A DNA stretch of 35,303 nt, taken from NCBI GenBank assembly GCA_003134505.1, contig PLBK01000046.1:1-35303 (forward strand). The letters are read 5' to 3'. The notes beneath the pieces are model-generated. The model ran no database searches and was not told where the DNA came from. It saw only the letters and a program-made list of their open reading frames with translations. The position numbers and the translations under genes are program-made. The stretch is from Actinomycetota bacterium (GTDB lineage Bacteria > Actinomycetota > Thermoleophilia > Gaiellales > Gaiellaceae). The first letter of the stretch is position 1. The number at the start of each line of letters is the position of its first letter. Of the stretch, positions 15,698 to 23,383 are shown in pieces.

Positions 15698-16748
15698 CGG
15701 CGAGGACCCTCCGCAGCTCGGCGAGGTCGTGGTCGAACGAGGCCGGCGGCGCGGCATAGGCGTGCGCGAACACCAGCTCCGGATCGGGATCCGGCTCCGC
15801 CTCGGCGGCTGCGATCGCCTCGCGCATCAGCTGGGCCGCCTCGCCCGTGACCTGCTCCCGCAGCTCGTCCGGCAAGAGCCCGCGCCGCCGCAGGTAGCCC
15901 TCGAAGCGGCCGACGCACTCGCGCCGGCGCTCCTCCTCGACGCGGGCCGGGTCGATGTAGACGGACGGATCGTCGGCAGTGGCGTGCGGCGCGGCCCGGT
16001 AGGTGACCGCCTCGATGAAGGTCGGCCCCTCGCCGGCGCGGGCCCGCGCGACCGCCTCGCGCGTCGCCTCATAGACCGCGAGCACGTCGGCGCCGTCGAC
16101 GCGCGCCGCCGGGATCCCGTACCCGACCGCCTTGTCGGCCAGCGTCTCGGCGGCGGTCTGCAGCTCGAGCGGCGTCGAGATCGCCCACTGGTTGTTGTTG
16201 CAGAAGAGGACAAGCGGCGCCTTCAGCACGCCGGCGAAGTTGGCGCCCTCGTGGAACGAGCCCTCCGAGGTGGCGCCGTCGCCGAAGAACGCGACCGCGC
16301 AGGCCGACTCGCCGCGGAGCTTCTTCCCCCAGGCGAGCCCGGCTGCGTGCGGGACGTGCGTACCGATCGGGACGCAGATCGAGGCGACGTTGTAGTCGGC
16401 CGGGTTCCACCAGCCCGCGGGATGGCCCCGCCACCAGGACAGCACCGTCGCCGCCGGCATCCCGCGCAGCAGACCGATCGCGGACTCCCGGTAGCTGGGG
16501 AAGATCCAGTCGTCGTCGGAGAGGGCGTACACCGCGCCGACCTGCATCGCCTCGTGGTTCCAGAAGATCGCGTACGTGCCGATCCGGCCCTGCCGGTGAT
16601 AGACGAGCGAGCGCTCGTCGTAGGTGCGCAGGAGGACGAGCTGCCGGTAGAGCTCGAGGAGGTCGGCGTCGTCGAGGCCCTCGACCTCGCCGTCGGGCAG
16701 CGACTCCCCGTCGCCGATCACCCGGCGCAGATCCCGCTCGACTCTCAC
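15690..16748 (-). CDS. 2-oxoacid dehydrogenase E1 component, alpha subunit
   Basis: A 352-residue E1alpha with the thiamine-diphosphate motif GDGATSEGSFHEGANFAGV ending in NNNQWAIS (GDG...NN). LRTYDERSLVYHRQGRIGTY and PSYRESAIGLLRG match branched-chain-type alpha subunits. It decarboxylates 2-oxoacids and passes the acyl group to E2. It is the first gene of E1alpha-E1beta-amidase-E2. GTG 16748 lies 8 nt after TAGACT (16757-16762), which overlaps the stop codon of the upstream hydrolase, so the operon probably has its own promoter. Confidence 0.94.
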   Translation of the reverse strand: MRVERDLRRVIGDGESLPDGEVEGLDDADLLELYRQLVLLRTYDERSLVYHRQGRIGTYAIFWNHEAMQVGAVYALSDDDWIFPSYRESAIGLLRGMPAATVLSWWRGHPAGWWNPADYNVASICVPIGTHVPHAAGLAWGKKLRGESACAVAFFGDGATSEGSFHEGANFAGVLKAPLVLFCNNNQWAISTPLELQTAAETLADKAVGYGIPAARVDGADVLAVYEATREAVARARAGEGPTFIEAVTYRAAPHATADDPSVYIDPARVEEERRRECVGRFEGYLRRRGLLPDELREQVTGEAAQLMREAIAAAEAEPDPDPELVFAHAYAAPPASFDHDLAELRRVLADG

Positions 16749-16756
16749 AGCCGCCG

Positions 16757-16762
16757 AGTCTA
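16757..16762 (-). promoter_or_regulatory. Candidate -10 box of the 2-oxoacid dehydrogenase operon
   Basis: TAGACT on the minus strand is 8 nt before the E1alpha GTG and contains the TAG stop of the upstream hydrolase. Confidence 0.4.
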
Positions 16763-17602
16763 TGGTCCGGCGAGCGCGCCGCGCACGACCGGGACGCCGA
16801 GGCCGAGCTCGCGCGCGAGCCAGCGCAGCTGGTCGTGGTTGGCAGCGAGGTTGAGGGGATGTCCGGCGTCGTACCAGCGGATCGTCTTCGGCGCCGGCGC
16901 GGCCCCGGCGAGCGCGACCAGCTCGGCGTGCGGAACGACCGCGTCGTGAAGGCCGTCCTGGATCAGGAACGCGGCGTGCGAGCGCCGGATCCAGGTCAGC
17001 TCGTCCAGGCCCGGGCCGAACGAGGCACCGCGCCCGCTCTGCAGGTCGAACGCCTCGATCCGCGGCTCGGTGCCGGCGAGCAGCGCGCCGACGCGGGCGC
17101 CGAGGCTGAGTCCGACGAACGCGATGCGCTTGCCGTCGACGTACGGCAGCGACTGGAGCAGGTCGACCGCGCGGCGGAGGTCGAGCACCTCCTGGACGAT
17201 CGCGGCCCGCTGGCGCGCGTCGGACGCGAAGTCGAGCTGCGGGTTCCGCTCGAACGGATCGTCGACCACGAGCTGCACCGAGCCCCGGGCGGCGAACCAG
17301 GTCGCGGGGAGGATCAGGTCGCTCCGGGTGCCGCCCGAGCCGTGCGCCCAGATCACCGCCGGGAACGGCCCCTTGCCCGGCGGGACGGCCAGATAGGCGT
17401 GGACACGGCCGCTCCTGGCGCTCGCGAACGACACGTCGTGGATCCTGATCGGGTAGTTGTGGTTCACGACACCCGCATCGGCGAACCGGAGCGGAGCCGA
17501 CCGGTCGTAGGCGAACGTCGACGGTGTGCCGGCTCCGCCGCACCCCGCCAGCGCGATCAGGGCGAACGCTAGACCAGCACCGAGACCGCGTCGCGCTCGC
17601 AC
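16760..17602 (-). CDS. Alpha/beta-hydrolase lipoprotein
   Basis: A 280-residue protein with a lipoprotein signal peptide: GLGAGLAFALIALAGC, with the lipobox cysteine at about residue 20. The hydrolase core has the oxyanion-hole HGSGG, nucleophile elbow VGLSLGAR, the acid in QDGLHDAVVPH, and the His in YDAGHPLN. It resembles dienelactone hydrolase/prolyl oligopeptidase-type esterases. Start GTG 17602 is chosen because longer openings would add a run of arginines before the signal peptide. It overlaps the upstream lipid-kinase gene by 34 nt. Substrate unknown. Confidence 0.83.
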   Translation of the reverse strand: MRARRGLGAGLAFALIALAGCGGAGTPSTFAYDRSAPLRFADAGVVNHNYPIRIHDVSFASARSGRVHAYLAVPPGKGPFPAVIWAHGSGGTRSDLILPATWFAARGSVQLVVDDPFERNPQLDFASDARQRAAIVQEVLDLRRAVDLLQSLPYVDGKRIAFVGLSLGARVGALLAGTEPRIEAFDLQSGRGASFGPGLDELTWIRRSHAAFLIQDGLHDAVVPHAELVALAGAAPAPKTIRWYDAGHPLNLAANHDQLRWLARELGLGVPVVRGALAGP

Positions 17603-18444
17603 TCGAACACCACCTCGTCGACGTCGCCCAGGTCCTCGCCGTCCGCCTGCAGCGGGCAAGGGTGATCGCACACGACCTCGATGCGGTCCACGTCGTGGCC
17701 GGAGATCGCGCCGGGAAGGCCGGCGAGCCCACGGCCGAGGGCTGCGAGGAGAAAGCCGCGGGCGATCCGGATCGCACCGGGACTCGCCAGGGCGGCGTAG
17801 TCGAGCCCGAGGTCGAAGCTCGCGTCGGGACAGAAGCGCAACGGGACCAGGCCCACGTAGGTGAAGACCGGCTCGTTGGAGACGGCGATCAGTGCGCCCC
17901 GGCCACGGCCCTTCACCTCGAGGACGTCCGGCAGCCGCCAGCCGCTCGCGGCGACGATCCCGACGACCGTGCGGACGAACGCGAGGTCGCCCGGCCGCCG
18001 TCCGTCCTCGCGGCGACCCATCGCATCCACCCGTCGCACGGACTGGGAATCGAGCCCGATTCCCGCCGAGAACGCAAACCGGCGGCCGTTCGCACGTCCG
18101 AGCGAGATCCGGCGGGGCCGGCCGCTCGTCAGCCGCCGCGCGGCGGCGACCGCGTCGCCGGGCAGGCCGAGCGAGCGAGGCAGGACGTTCGTCCCGCCGC
18201 CCGGGACGAAGCCGAGCAGCTGTCCGCCGTCGGCGCCGTTCAGCACCTCGTTGAAGACGCCGTCGCCGCCGAATGCGAAGATCGCCTCGCCCTCCGCCTC
18301 GCGCGCCAGCTCGATCGCGTGGCCGCGCCGCTCGGTGAGGGCCGTCGTGAGCTCGTACGCGCCGCCGAGCTCACGCTCGACCGCGCGGACGCGCTCCTCG
18401 GTGACCGAGCTCGCGTACGGGTTGACGATCAGCGTGGCTCTCAT
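17569..18444 (-). CDS. Diacylglycerol/lipid kinase family protein (YegS/DagK type)
   Basis: A 291-residue protein with the diacylglycerol kinase catalytic pattern: LIVNPYAS at the N-terminus, FAFGGDGVFNEVLNG (the nucleotide-binding GGDGxxNE), then VPGGGTNVLPRSLGLP. The C-terminal beta domain has FSAGIGLDSQSV and PCPLQADGEDL. Such enzymes phosphorylate diacylglycerol or related lipids on the inner membrane face; sphingosine-kinase-like roles also occur. It starts 14 nt after the stop of the FAD oxidoreductase, so the two are probably co-transcribed. Confidence 0.9.
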   Translation of the reverse strand: MRATLIVNPYASSVTEERVRAVERELGGAYELTTALTERRGHAIELAREAEGEAIFAFGGDGVFNEVLNGADGGQLLGFVPGGGTNVLPRSLGLPGDAVAAARRLTSGRPRRISLGRANGRRFAFSAGIGLDSQSVRRVDAMGRREDGRRPGDLAFVRTVVGIVAASGWRLPDVLEVKGRGRGALIAVSNEPVFTYVGLVPLRFCPDASFDLGLDYAALASPGAIRIARGFLLAALGRGLAGLPGAISGHDVDRIEVVCDHPCPLQADGEDLGDVDEVVFECERDAVSVLV

Positions 18445-18458
18445 GCGCCCAGTCGGGA

Positions 18459-19535
18459 CTAGATCACGAACGCCTCGGGCCTGGACTCGCCGCGCGCGAA
18501 ACGCTCGAGCGCGAACGCGGACAGGTCGAGCGTCGGCTCGCGGCCGGCCACGAGCTCGGCGACGTGCTCGCCGACCGCGGGCGCCTGCTGGAAGCCGTGC
18601 CCGGAGAAGCCGGTCGCGTACAGGAAGCGCGACGGCTCGGCGGCCTCGCCGACGATCGCGTTGTGGTCCGGGCTGACCTCGTAGTAGCCCCACCACGACG
18701 ACTGCACCGGCAGGTCGAGCAGCGCCGGCAGGCGACGCGCGGCCGGCTCCGCCAGCGCCTCGAGCGTCTGCTCGCGGCCGCCGAACACGAGCCCCGGCCC
18801 CTCGCGGTGGAAGTAGAAGCCGCTCGTGAAGTCGATCGTCAGCGGCAGCCGCTCGGGCAGGCCTCCGTCCTCGGGCGTGAAGAACATCCAGCGCGGCTCG
18901 CCGCGGACGGGGATCTCGACGCCCGCCATCGCGGCGACCTCCGACGACCACGCGCCGGCGCAGCAGACGACGACCTCCGTTGCGATCCGGCCCTTCGCCG
19001 TCTCCACGCCGGCCACACGCCCGCCGGCGACGTCGATGCCCGTCACCTCGCACCCTTGCCGCACGTCCAGGCCGCGCGCGTACCACTGGACCACGGCCTC
19101 CGGTGTCGCGTAGCCGTCGAGGTCGCAGAACGTGGCCGCGAGCAGCCCTTCCGGGTCGAGCTGCGGGACGATCTCGAGCGCCTCCTCGATCGACAGCTCG
19201 CGCGAGGGCACGCCGAGCGAGTGCTGGAGCGCGAGCGCGGCCTGGAAGCGCGCGACGTCGGCCTCGTCGTCGAGCAGGAACAGGTATCCGTCCTGCCGGA
19301 GGTCGATGCCCTCCATGCGCTCGAACTCGTCGAGCGAGCGCAGCGCGATACGGACGTTCAGCTCGTCGGCGAACTGCGCGCGGATGCCGCCGGCCGACTT
19401 CGACGTCGAGCCGGACGCGAGCGAGTCCCGCTCGAGCAGGACGACGTCGGTGAGGCCGAGCTCCCGCAGGTGCCACGCGACCGACGCGCCCATCGCGCCG
19501 CCTCCGACGATCACGACCTCCGCAGTCTCCGTCAC
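18459..19535 (-). CDS. FAD-dependent amino-acid/sarcosine oxidase family protein (DAO)
   Basis: A 358-residue flavoprotein with the N-terminal FAD motif VVIVGGGAMGASVAWHL and ERD at the end of the second strand. ASGSTSKSAGGIRAQF is the flavin-contact loop of the glycine/sarcosine oxidase group. SPDHNAIVGE and LYATGFSGHGFQQAPAVGE are its C-terminal signature. These enzymes oxidise secondary or primary amino acids and give H2O2 or pass electrons on; the substrate cannot be read from the sequence. GTG 19535 is 26 bp from the divergent MFS gene. Confidence 0.9.
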   Translation of the reverse strand: MTETAEVVIVGGGAMGASVAWHLRELGLTDVVLLERDSLASGSTSKSAGGIRAQFADELNVRIALRSLDEFERMEGIDLRQDGYLFLLDDEADVARFQAALALQHSLGVPSRELSIEEALEIVPQLDPEGLLAATFCDLDGYATPEAVVQWYARGLDVRQGCEVTGIDVAGGRVAGVETAKGRIATEVVVCCAGAWSSEVAAMAGVEIPVRGEPRWMFFTPEDGGLPERLPLTIDFTSGFYFHREGPGLVFGGREQTLEALAEPAARRLPALLDLPVQSSWWGYYEVSPDHNAIVGEAAEPSRFLYATGFSGHGFQQAPAVGEHVAELVAGREPTLDLSAFALERFARGESRPEAFVI

Positions 19536-19561
19536 GGCTCGATTGTTGCTAGGAAGCTCGG

Positions 19562-20818
19562 ATGCTGCGCCGGATCCCCGTGGGCGTCCTCGCCGTGCGC
19601 GAGTTCCGCCTGCTCTTCGTCGGCCAGGCGACCTCGGCTTTCGGCGACCGGCTGGTGCCGATCGCGCTCGCCTTCGCGGTCCTCGACCTCACCGGCTCGG
19701 CCTCCGACCTGGGGTACGTTCTCGCCGCGGAGACGGTGCCTATGGTGCTTCTGGTCGCGGTTGCCGGCGTCTGGGCCGATCGGCTGCCCCGCCAGCTGGT
19801 CATGCTCGGCTCGGACGTCGTGCGCATGGCAGCGCAGGGGACGACGGCAGTCCTGTTGCTGACCCACGAGGCGCGGCTCTGGCAGCTGCTCGTCCTGCAG
19901 GCCGTGTACGGAGCCGCCAACGCGTTCTTCGCGCCCGCCGTGATCGGGCTCGTGCCCGCGGCGGCCGGCGCCGGTCGGCTCCAGCAGGCCAACGCACTGA
20001 TGAGCCTGTCGCGAAGCACGGTCGGAATCGTCGGCCCTGCGATCGGCGGCACGCTCGTGGCTCTCATCAACCCGGGCGCCGCGCTCGCGATCGACGCGGG
20101 AACGTTCGCCGTGAGCGCGATCTGCCTTGCTCTCCTGCGCATGCCCCGGGTCGAGCGGGAGAAGGCGCGCGAGCCGGTCCTGGCCGAGCTGCGCGAAGGC
20201 TGGCACGAGATCCGCTCCCGCAGCTGGCTGCTCACGATGATCGTGTACTTCGGGTTCTTCAACCTCGCCGCGTATCCCGCATTCTTCGTCCTGGGGCCGT
20301 ACGTGGCCAAGCACTCGCTCGGGGGCGCCTCCGCGTGGGCGATCATCCTGACCGCTGGCGCCGTCGGGTCGGTGGTGGGTGGCCTCCTCTCGCTCCGGGC
20401 GCGGCCGCGCCGGCCTCTCCTGTCGAGCGAAGCCCCGCTGCTCCTCGTGCCGGTCGCAGCCGTCCTTCTCGCGTTCCGAGCACCCATCGCGGCGATCGCA
20501 GCTGCGTCGTTCTCCGGCTCCGCGATGCTCGCGCGCGGCGACGCGATCTGGCACACGGTCGTGCAGCAGCGGATCCCCGAAAGCGCGATCTCACGCGTGA
20601 GCGCGATCGACTGGGCCGGGTCGCTGGTTCTCAACCCCATCGGGCTCGCGCTCGTCGGGCCACTCGCGGCGGGCATCGGCATCCGTACGACGCTCATTGC
20701 CACCGCTTCGCTCACCCTCGCCGCGACGGTGGGGTGCATGGCAGTCCCCAGCGTGCGCAACCTCGAGCGCCGGCTCGAGGACGCGCCCGCCTCGCCTGTC
20801 TACGCGGGCGTCGAGTAG
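19562..20818 (+). CDS. MFS transporter (MFS_3/EntS-like exporter)
   Basis: A 418-residue, roughly 12-helix transporter. The opening FRLLFVGQATSAFGDRLVPIALAFAVLDLTG is the MFS_3 style, given here as the region of residues 15-45. GVWADRLPRQLVM is the family's loop 2-3 motif. IDWAGSLVLNPIGLALVGPLA occurs near helix 11. The group includes enterobactin and macrolide exporters; no substrate is assigned. Its 3' end overlaps the convergent TetR gene by 19 nt, so the TetR protein may control it in addition to paa, but no operator was seen in front of it. Confidence 0.9.
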   Translation: MLRRIPVGVLAVREFRLLFVGQATSAFGDRLVPIALAFAVLDLTGSASDLGYVLAAETVPMVLLVAVAGVWADRLPRQLVMLGSDVVRMAAQGTTAVLLLTHEARLWQLLVLQAVYGAANAFFAPAVIGLVPAAAGAGRLQQANALMSLSRSTVGIVGPAIGGTLVALINPGAALAIDAGTFAVSAICLALLRMPRVEREKAREPVLAELREGWHEIRSRSWLLTMIVYFGFFNLAAYPAFFVLGPYVAKHSLGGASAWAIILTAGAVGSVVGGLLSLRARPRRPLLSSEAPLLLVPVAAVLLAFRAPIAAIAAASFSGSAMLARGDAIWHTVVQQRIPESAISRVSAIDWAGSLVLNPIGLALVGPLAAGIGIRTTLIATASLTLAATVGCMAVPSVRNLERRLEDAPASPVYAGVE

Positions 20819-21375
20819 CCGCGCATGCCGTCCACGAGCAGCGCGAAGAACCGGTCGGCGAGGGCGTCCGTGTCGCGACCGGGCTGGAGCCACGTGTAGG
20901 CCCAGTTGGCGGCCGACAGGAGGACGAGCGTGGCGGCAGAGACGTCGAGGTCGGCGCGGAGCTCGGACAGCTCGACACCCTCCTGGAACAGCGCGCGGAT
21001 CCGTTCCTCGTAGCGTCGGCGGGCGGCCACGAACTCGTCGCGCCGCGCTCCCTCGAGGTAGCGCCACTCCTGCGTCCATACCGTCGCCACGTCGAGCTGC
21101 TCGGCCACGATCCGCAGGTGGGCGCGCAGCGCGAGGCGGAGCTTGTCGACGGCGGGCAGCTGCTCGGGAATCGCGTCGAGGGCGCCGTGGAAGGCCTCGG
21201 CCCCGTCGTGCAGCGTCTCGTAGAGCAGATCCTGCTTCGAGTCCATGTGCGCGTAGAGCGAGCCCTTCTGGACACCCATCGCCTCGGCCAGGTCGCCTAT
21301 CGACGTGCCGTGGTAACCCTTCTCGGCGAAGAGCCGGGCCGCCTGGCGGGCGAGCTCGTTTCGGCGCGTGGGCAT
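20800..21375 (-). CDS. TetR-family repressor, probable regulator of paa genes
   Basis: A 191-residue TetR regulator. The N-terminal helix-turn-helix is clear: ARLFAEKGYHGTSIGDLAEAMGVQKGSLYAHMDSKQDLL spans about residues 13-51, with the recognition helix at KGSLYAHM. The C-terminal ligand domain has LSAANWAYTWLQPGRDTDALADRFF, a style seen in fatty-acid and aromatic-acyl-CoA responsive TetR proteins. It is divergent from paaA with 47 bp between starts, and a palindrome (21386-21406) covers its own candidate -10. Repression of paaA and itself, relieved by an acyl-CoA such as phenylacetyl-CoA, is inferred from position. Confidence 0.88.
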   Translation of the reverse strand: MPTRRNELARQAARLFAEKGYHGTSIGDLAEAMGVQKGSLYAHMDSKQDLLYETLHDGAEAFHGALDAIPEQLPAVDKLRLALRAHLRIVAEQLDVATVWTQEWRYLEGARRDEFVAARRRYEERIRALFQEGVELSELRADLDVSAATLVLLSAANWAYTWLQPGRDTDALADRFFALLVDGMRGYSTPA

Positions 21376-21385
21376 GCTAGGCTCG

Positions 21386-21406
21386 AACCCTAACGATCGT
21401 TTGGTT
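21386..21406. promoter_or_regulatory. Candidate TetR operator between tetR and paaA
   Basis: A perfect 10-bp palindrome AACGATCGTT (21392-21401) is flanked by outer arms AACC and GGTT, making an imperfect 21-bp inverted repeat. It overlaps the tetR -10 candidate TAGGGT (minus strand, 21387-21392) and ends 16 nt before the paaA GTG, the expected place for a shared TetR operator. Confidence 0.6.
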
Positions 21407-21422
21407 GCGAGCGGAGGTTTCG

Positions 21423-22316
21423 GTGGACGAGCAGGGATTTCTCGAGTACGTCCAGTCCGGCGGGCAGGTCGAGACGGACGACTGGATGCCGGACGAGTAC
21501 CGCCAGAAGCTGATCAAGTTCATCGAGATGCACGCCAACTCGGAGCTGATGGGCGTACTGCCCGAACGCGAGTGGATCCTCCGCGCCCCCACGCTGCAGC
21601 GGAAGCTCGCCCTGACCGCCAAGGTGCAGGACGAGGTCGGCCACGCGCAGCTGATCTACCGCGTCGTCGAGGACCTCGGCAAGCCGCGCGAGCAGTGCCT
21701 CGCCGATCTGATCTCCGGCACGAGCAAGTTCCACAACGTCTTCCACTACCCGACCCGCACCTGGGGCGACGTCGGCGTGATCGCCTGGCTCGTCGACGCG
21801 GCCGCGATCATCTCGCAGAAGGCGCTGCTCAAGTGCTCCTACGCGCCGTATGCGCGGATCATGAAGAAGATCTGCTGGGAGGAGTCGTTCCACATCCTCC
21901 ACGGCCGCGACGTGATCCTGACGCTGATGCTCGGCACGGACGGGCAGCGCGAGCTCGTCCAGGAGGCGTTGAACCGTTGGTGGGCGCCGCTGATGATGTT
22001 CCACGGCAACCCGATCCCCGCCGAGAACGACCCCGTCGTCCAGTGGCGGATCAAGACGCAGGGGAACGAGGAGGCGCGCCAGCAGTTCCTCGACGGCTAC
22101 GTGCCGCAGATCTGGGAGCTCGGCCTGACCGTCCCCGACCCGAAGCTGCGCCGACGGGAGGACGGCGTCTGGGAGTACACCGAGCCCGACTGGGACGAGC
22201 TGCGCTCGGTCGTCACCGGCCACGGCCCGATGACCGCGGAGCGGCTCGAGTTCCGGCGCGTCACGCGCGAGGAGACGGCGTGGGTGCGCTCGGTGGTGCT
22301 GGCCGAAGCGGCATGA
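21423..22316 (+). CDS. paaA: Phenylacetyl-CoA epoxidase, catalytic subunit A
   Basis: PaaA is the diiron catalytic subunit of the PaaABC(D)E ring-1,2-phenylacetyl-CoA epoxidase. From GTG 21423 it has 297 residues. Iron-binding four-helix signatures are visible: DEVGHAQ around residues 70-76 and WEESFHILHG near 155-165, with LQRKLALTAKVQ and NRWWAPLMMFHGNP typical of PaaA. GGAGG ends 5 nt before the GTG; an upstream TTG at 21405 would lie over the operator and is rejected. It heads paaABCD. The stop codon sits in an 11-bp repeat also present at the paaB start. Confidence 0.95.
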   Translation: MDEQGFLEYVQSGGQVETDDWMPDEYRQKLIKFIEMHANSELMGVLPEREWILRAPTLQRKLALTAKVQDEVGHAQLIYRVVEDLGKPREQCLADLISGTSKFHNVFHYPTRTWGDVGVIAWLVDAAAIISQKALLKCSYAPYARIMKKICWEESFHILHGRDVILTLMLGTDGQRELVQEALNRWWAPLMMFHGNPIPAENDPVVQWRIKTQGNEEARQQFLDGYVPQIWELGLTVPDPKLRRREDGVWEYTEPDWDELRSVVTGHGPMTAERLEFRRVTREETAWVRSVVLAEAA

Positions 22317-22318
22317 CC

Positions 22319-22450
22319 GCGAAGCGTTCAGGCCGCAGGGGAGGGGTCACAGGGGAACCGGGAGGTTCCCCTGTCAGGTCCGGCCTCTGGAAGAAGAGGG
22401 TCCGCGGGGGAAACCTGGTTTCCTCCGCGGGAGCGAGCAACGCGAGCGAC
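22319..22450. repeat. Hairpin-rich insert between paaA and paaB, flanked by an 11-bp direct repeat
   Basis: GCGGCATGACC occurs at 22308-22318, across the paaA stop, and again at 22451-22461, across the paaB start. Between the copies are 132 bp with three hairpins: ACAGGGGAACC/GGTTCCCCTGT (22349-22374, perfect 11 bp, loop GGGA), CCTCT/AGAGG (22384-22399) and a 14-bp stem at 22402-22430 with one G-T pair. AGGCCG (22330-22335) and CGGCCT (22381-22386) can close the first hairpin. No ORF is credible here. Removing one repeat copy and the insert would join paaA and paaB as an ATGA overlap. Confidence 0.65.
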
Positions 22451-22455
22451 GCGGC

Positions 22456-22740
22456 ATGACCTCGGTCTGGGAGGTCTTCAGGCAGGAGCGGAAGGGGCAG
22501 GCGTTCGAGCATGCCGGCTCGGTGGTCGCGCCGGACATCGCGTTCGCGGAGGCCTACGCGCACGAGCAGTACGGCCGCCGCGGCGAGTCGGTGGCGCTCT
22601 GGGTCGTGCCGCGGGACGCGATCCACGAGCTCGACGACTTCCCGGACGAGCTCGGACGCAACTACCACCGCGTCGACGGGTACTCGCTGAAGGTCAAGCT
22701 GAAAGAGGCGCGTGAGCGAGCGGGCACAGCGACTCCTTGA
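22456..22740 (+). CDS. paaB: Phenylacetyl-CoA epoxidase subunit B
   Basis: A 94-residue PaaB, the small structural subunit that links PaaAC heterodimers. WEVFRQERKGQAFEHAGSV at the N-terminus, then AYAHEQYGRRGESVALWVVPRD, is the family pattern, and length is normal. There is no good Shine-Dalgarno sequence in front of ATG 22456, as expected for a gene that used to be, or still is, translated by coupling to paaA. Its last 29 nt overlap paaC. Confidence 0.92.
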   Translation: MTSVWEVFRQERKGQAFEHAGSVVAPDIAFAEAYAHEQYGRRGESVALWVVPRDAIHELDDFPDELGRNYHRVDGYSLKVKLKEARERAGTATP

Positions 22741-23383
22741 GCTCGCCGACGACGAGCTCGTCCTCGGCTGGCGCAACTCGGAGTGGACGGGGATCGCGCC
22801 CTCGCTCGAGGAGGACGTCGCGTTCTCGTCGATCGCGCAGAACGAGATCGGGCACGCGCGGGCGCTGTACGAGCTCGCGGCCGCCGACCTCGGCACGACT
22901 GCCGACGAGCTCGCCTTCGACCGTCAGCCGGGCGAGTACCGCGCCGCGCCGCTGGTCGAGCTCCGGTTCGTCCCCGACTGGGGCCGCACGATCGCCCGGC
23001 ACTACCTGTACGAGACGGCCGACGAGGCACGGATCGCGGCACTGAAGGGCTCGTCCGATGCGGACGTGGCCGGTCTGGCTGCGAAGATCGACCGCGAGGA
23101 GGTCTACCACCGGCTGCACGCCGAGATGTGGGTCGACCGGCTGCTCGCGAGCCCGGACGGCCGCGTGCGGCTCATCGACGCGACGCGGGAGCTCTGGCCG
23201 TACGCGCTGGGCATCCTCGACGACGACCTCCGGCCCACGTGGGCGGAGCGCGTGCGTGAGCGGCTCGGCGTCGACCTGACGAACGGCGACGCGATCGCGC
23301 GCGGCGCGCACGCCGACGACTGGACGGCGCTGTGGGATGAGATGACCATGGTGCGCCGGTCGGTTCCGGGCGCCCAGTGGTGA
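22712..23383 (+). CDS. paaC: Phenylacetyl-CoA epoxidase subunit C
   Basis: PaaC is the non-catalytic ferritin-like partner of PaaA. The 223-residue protein shows LADDELVLGWRNSEWTGIAPSLEEDVAF (about residues 11-38), AQNEIGHARALYE and DREEVYHRLHAEMWVDRL, matching the family, and length is slightly below the usual 240-250. It begins at GTG 22712 inside the 3' end of paaB and overlaps the start of paaD by 7 nt, consistent with a translationally coupled operon. Confidence 0.92.
   Translation: MSERAQRLLELADDELVLGWRNSEWTGIAPSLEEDVAFSSIAQNEIGHARALYELAAADLGTTADELAFDRQPGEYRAAPLVELRFVPDWGRTIARHYLYETADEARIAALKGSSDADVAGLAAKIDREEVYHRLHAEMWVDRLLASPDGRVRLIDATRELWPYALGILDDDLRPTWAERVRERLGVDLTNGDAIARGAHADDWTALWDEMTMVRRSVPGAQW

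Noticed and set aside
13808..15850. 680-codon plus-strand open frame opposite the amidase and E1beta genes
   Set aside because: Antisense shadow; no recognisable domain, while the opposite strand has catalytic motifs.
21405..21422. TTG 21405 as paaA start
   Set aside because: It overlaps the operator palindrome; GTG 21423 has GGAGG at good distance and fits the family's N-terminus.
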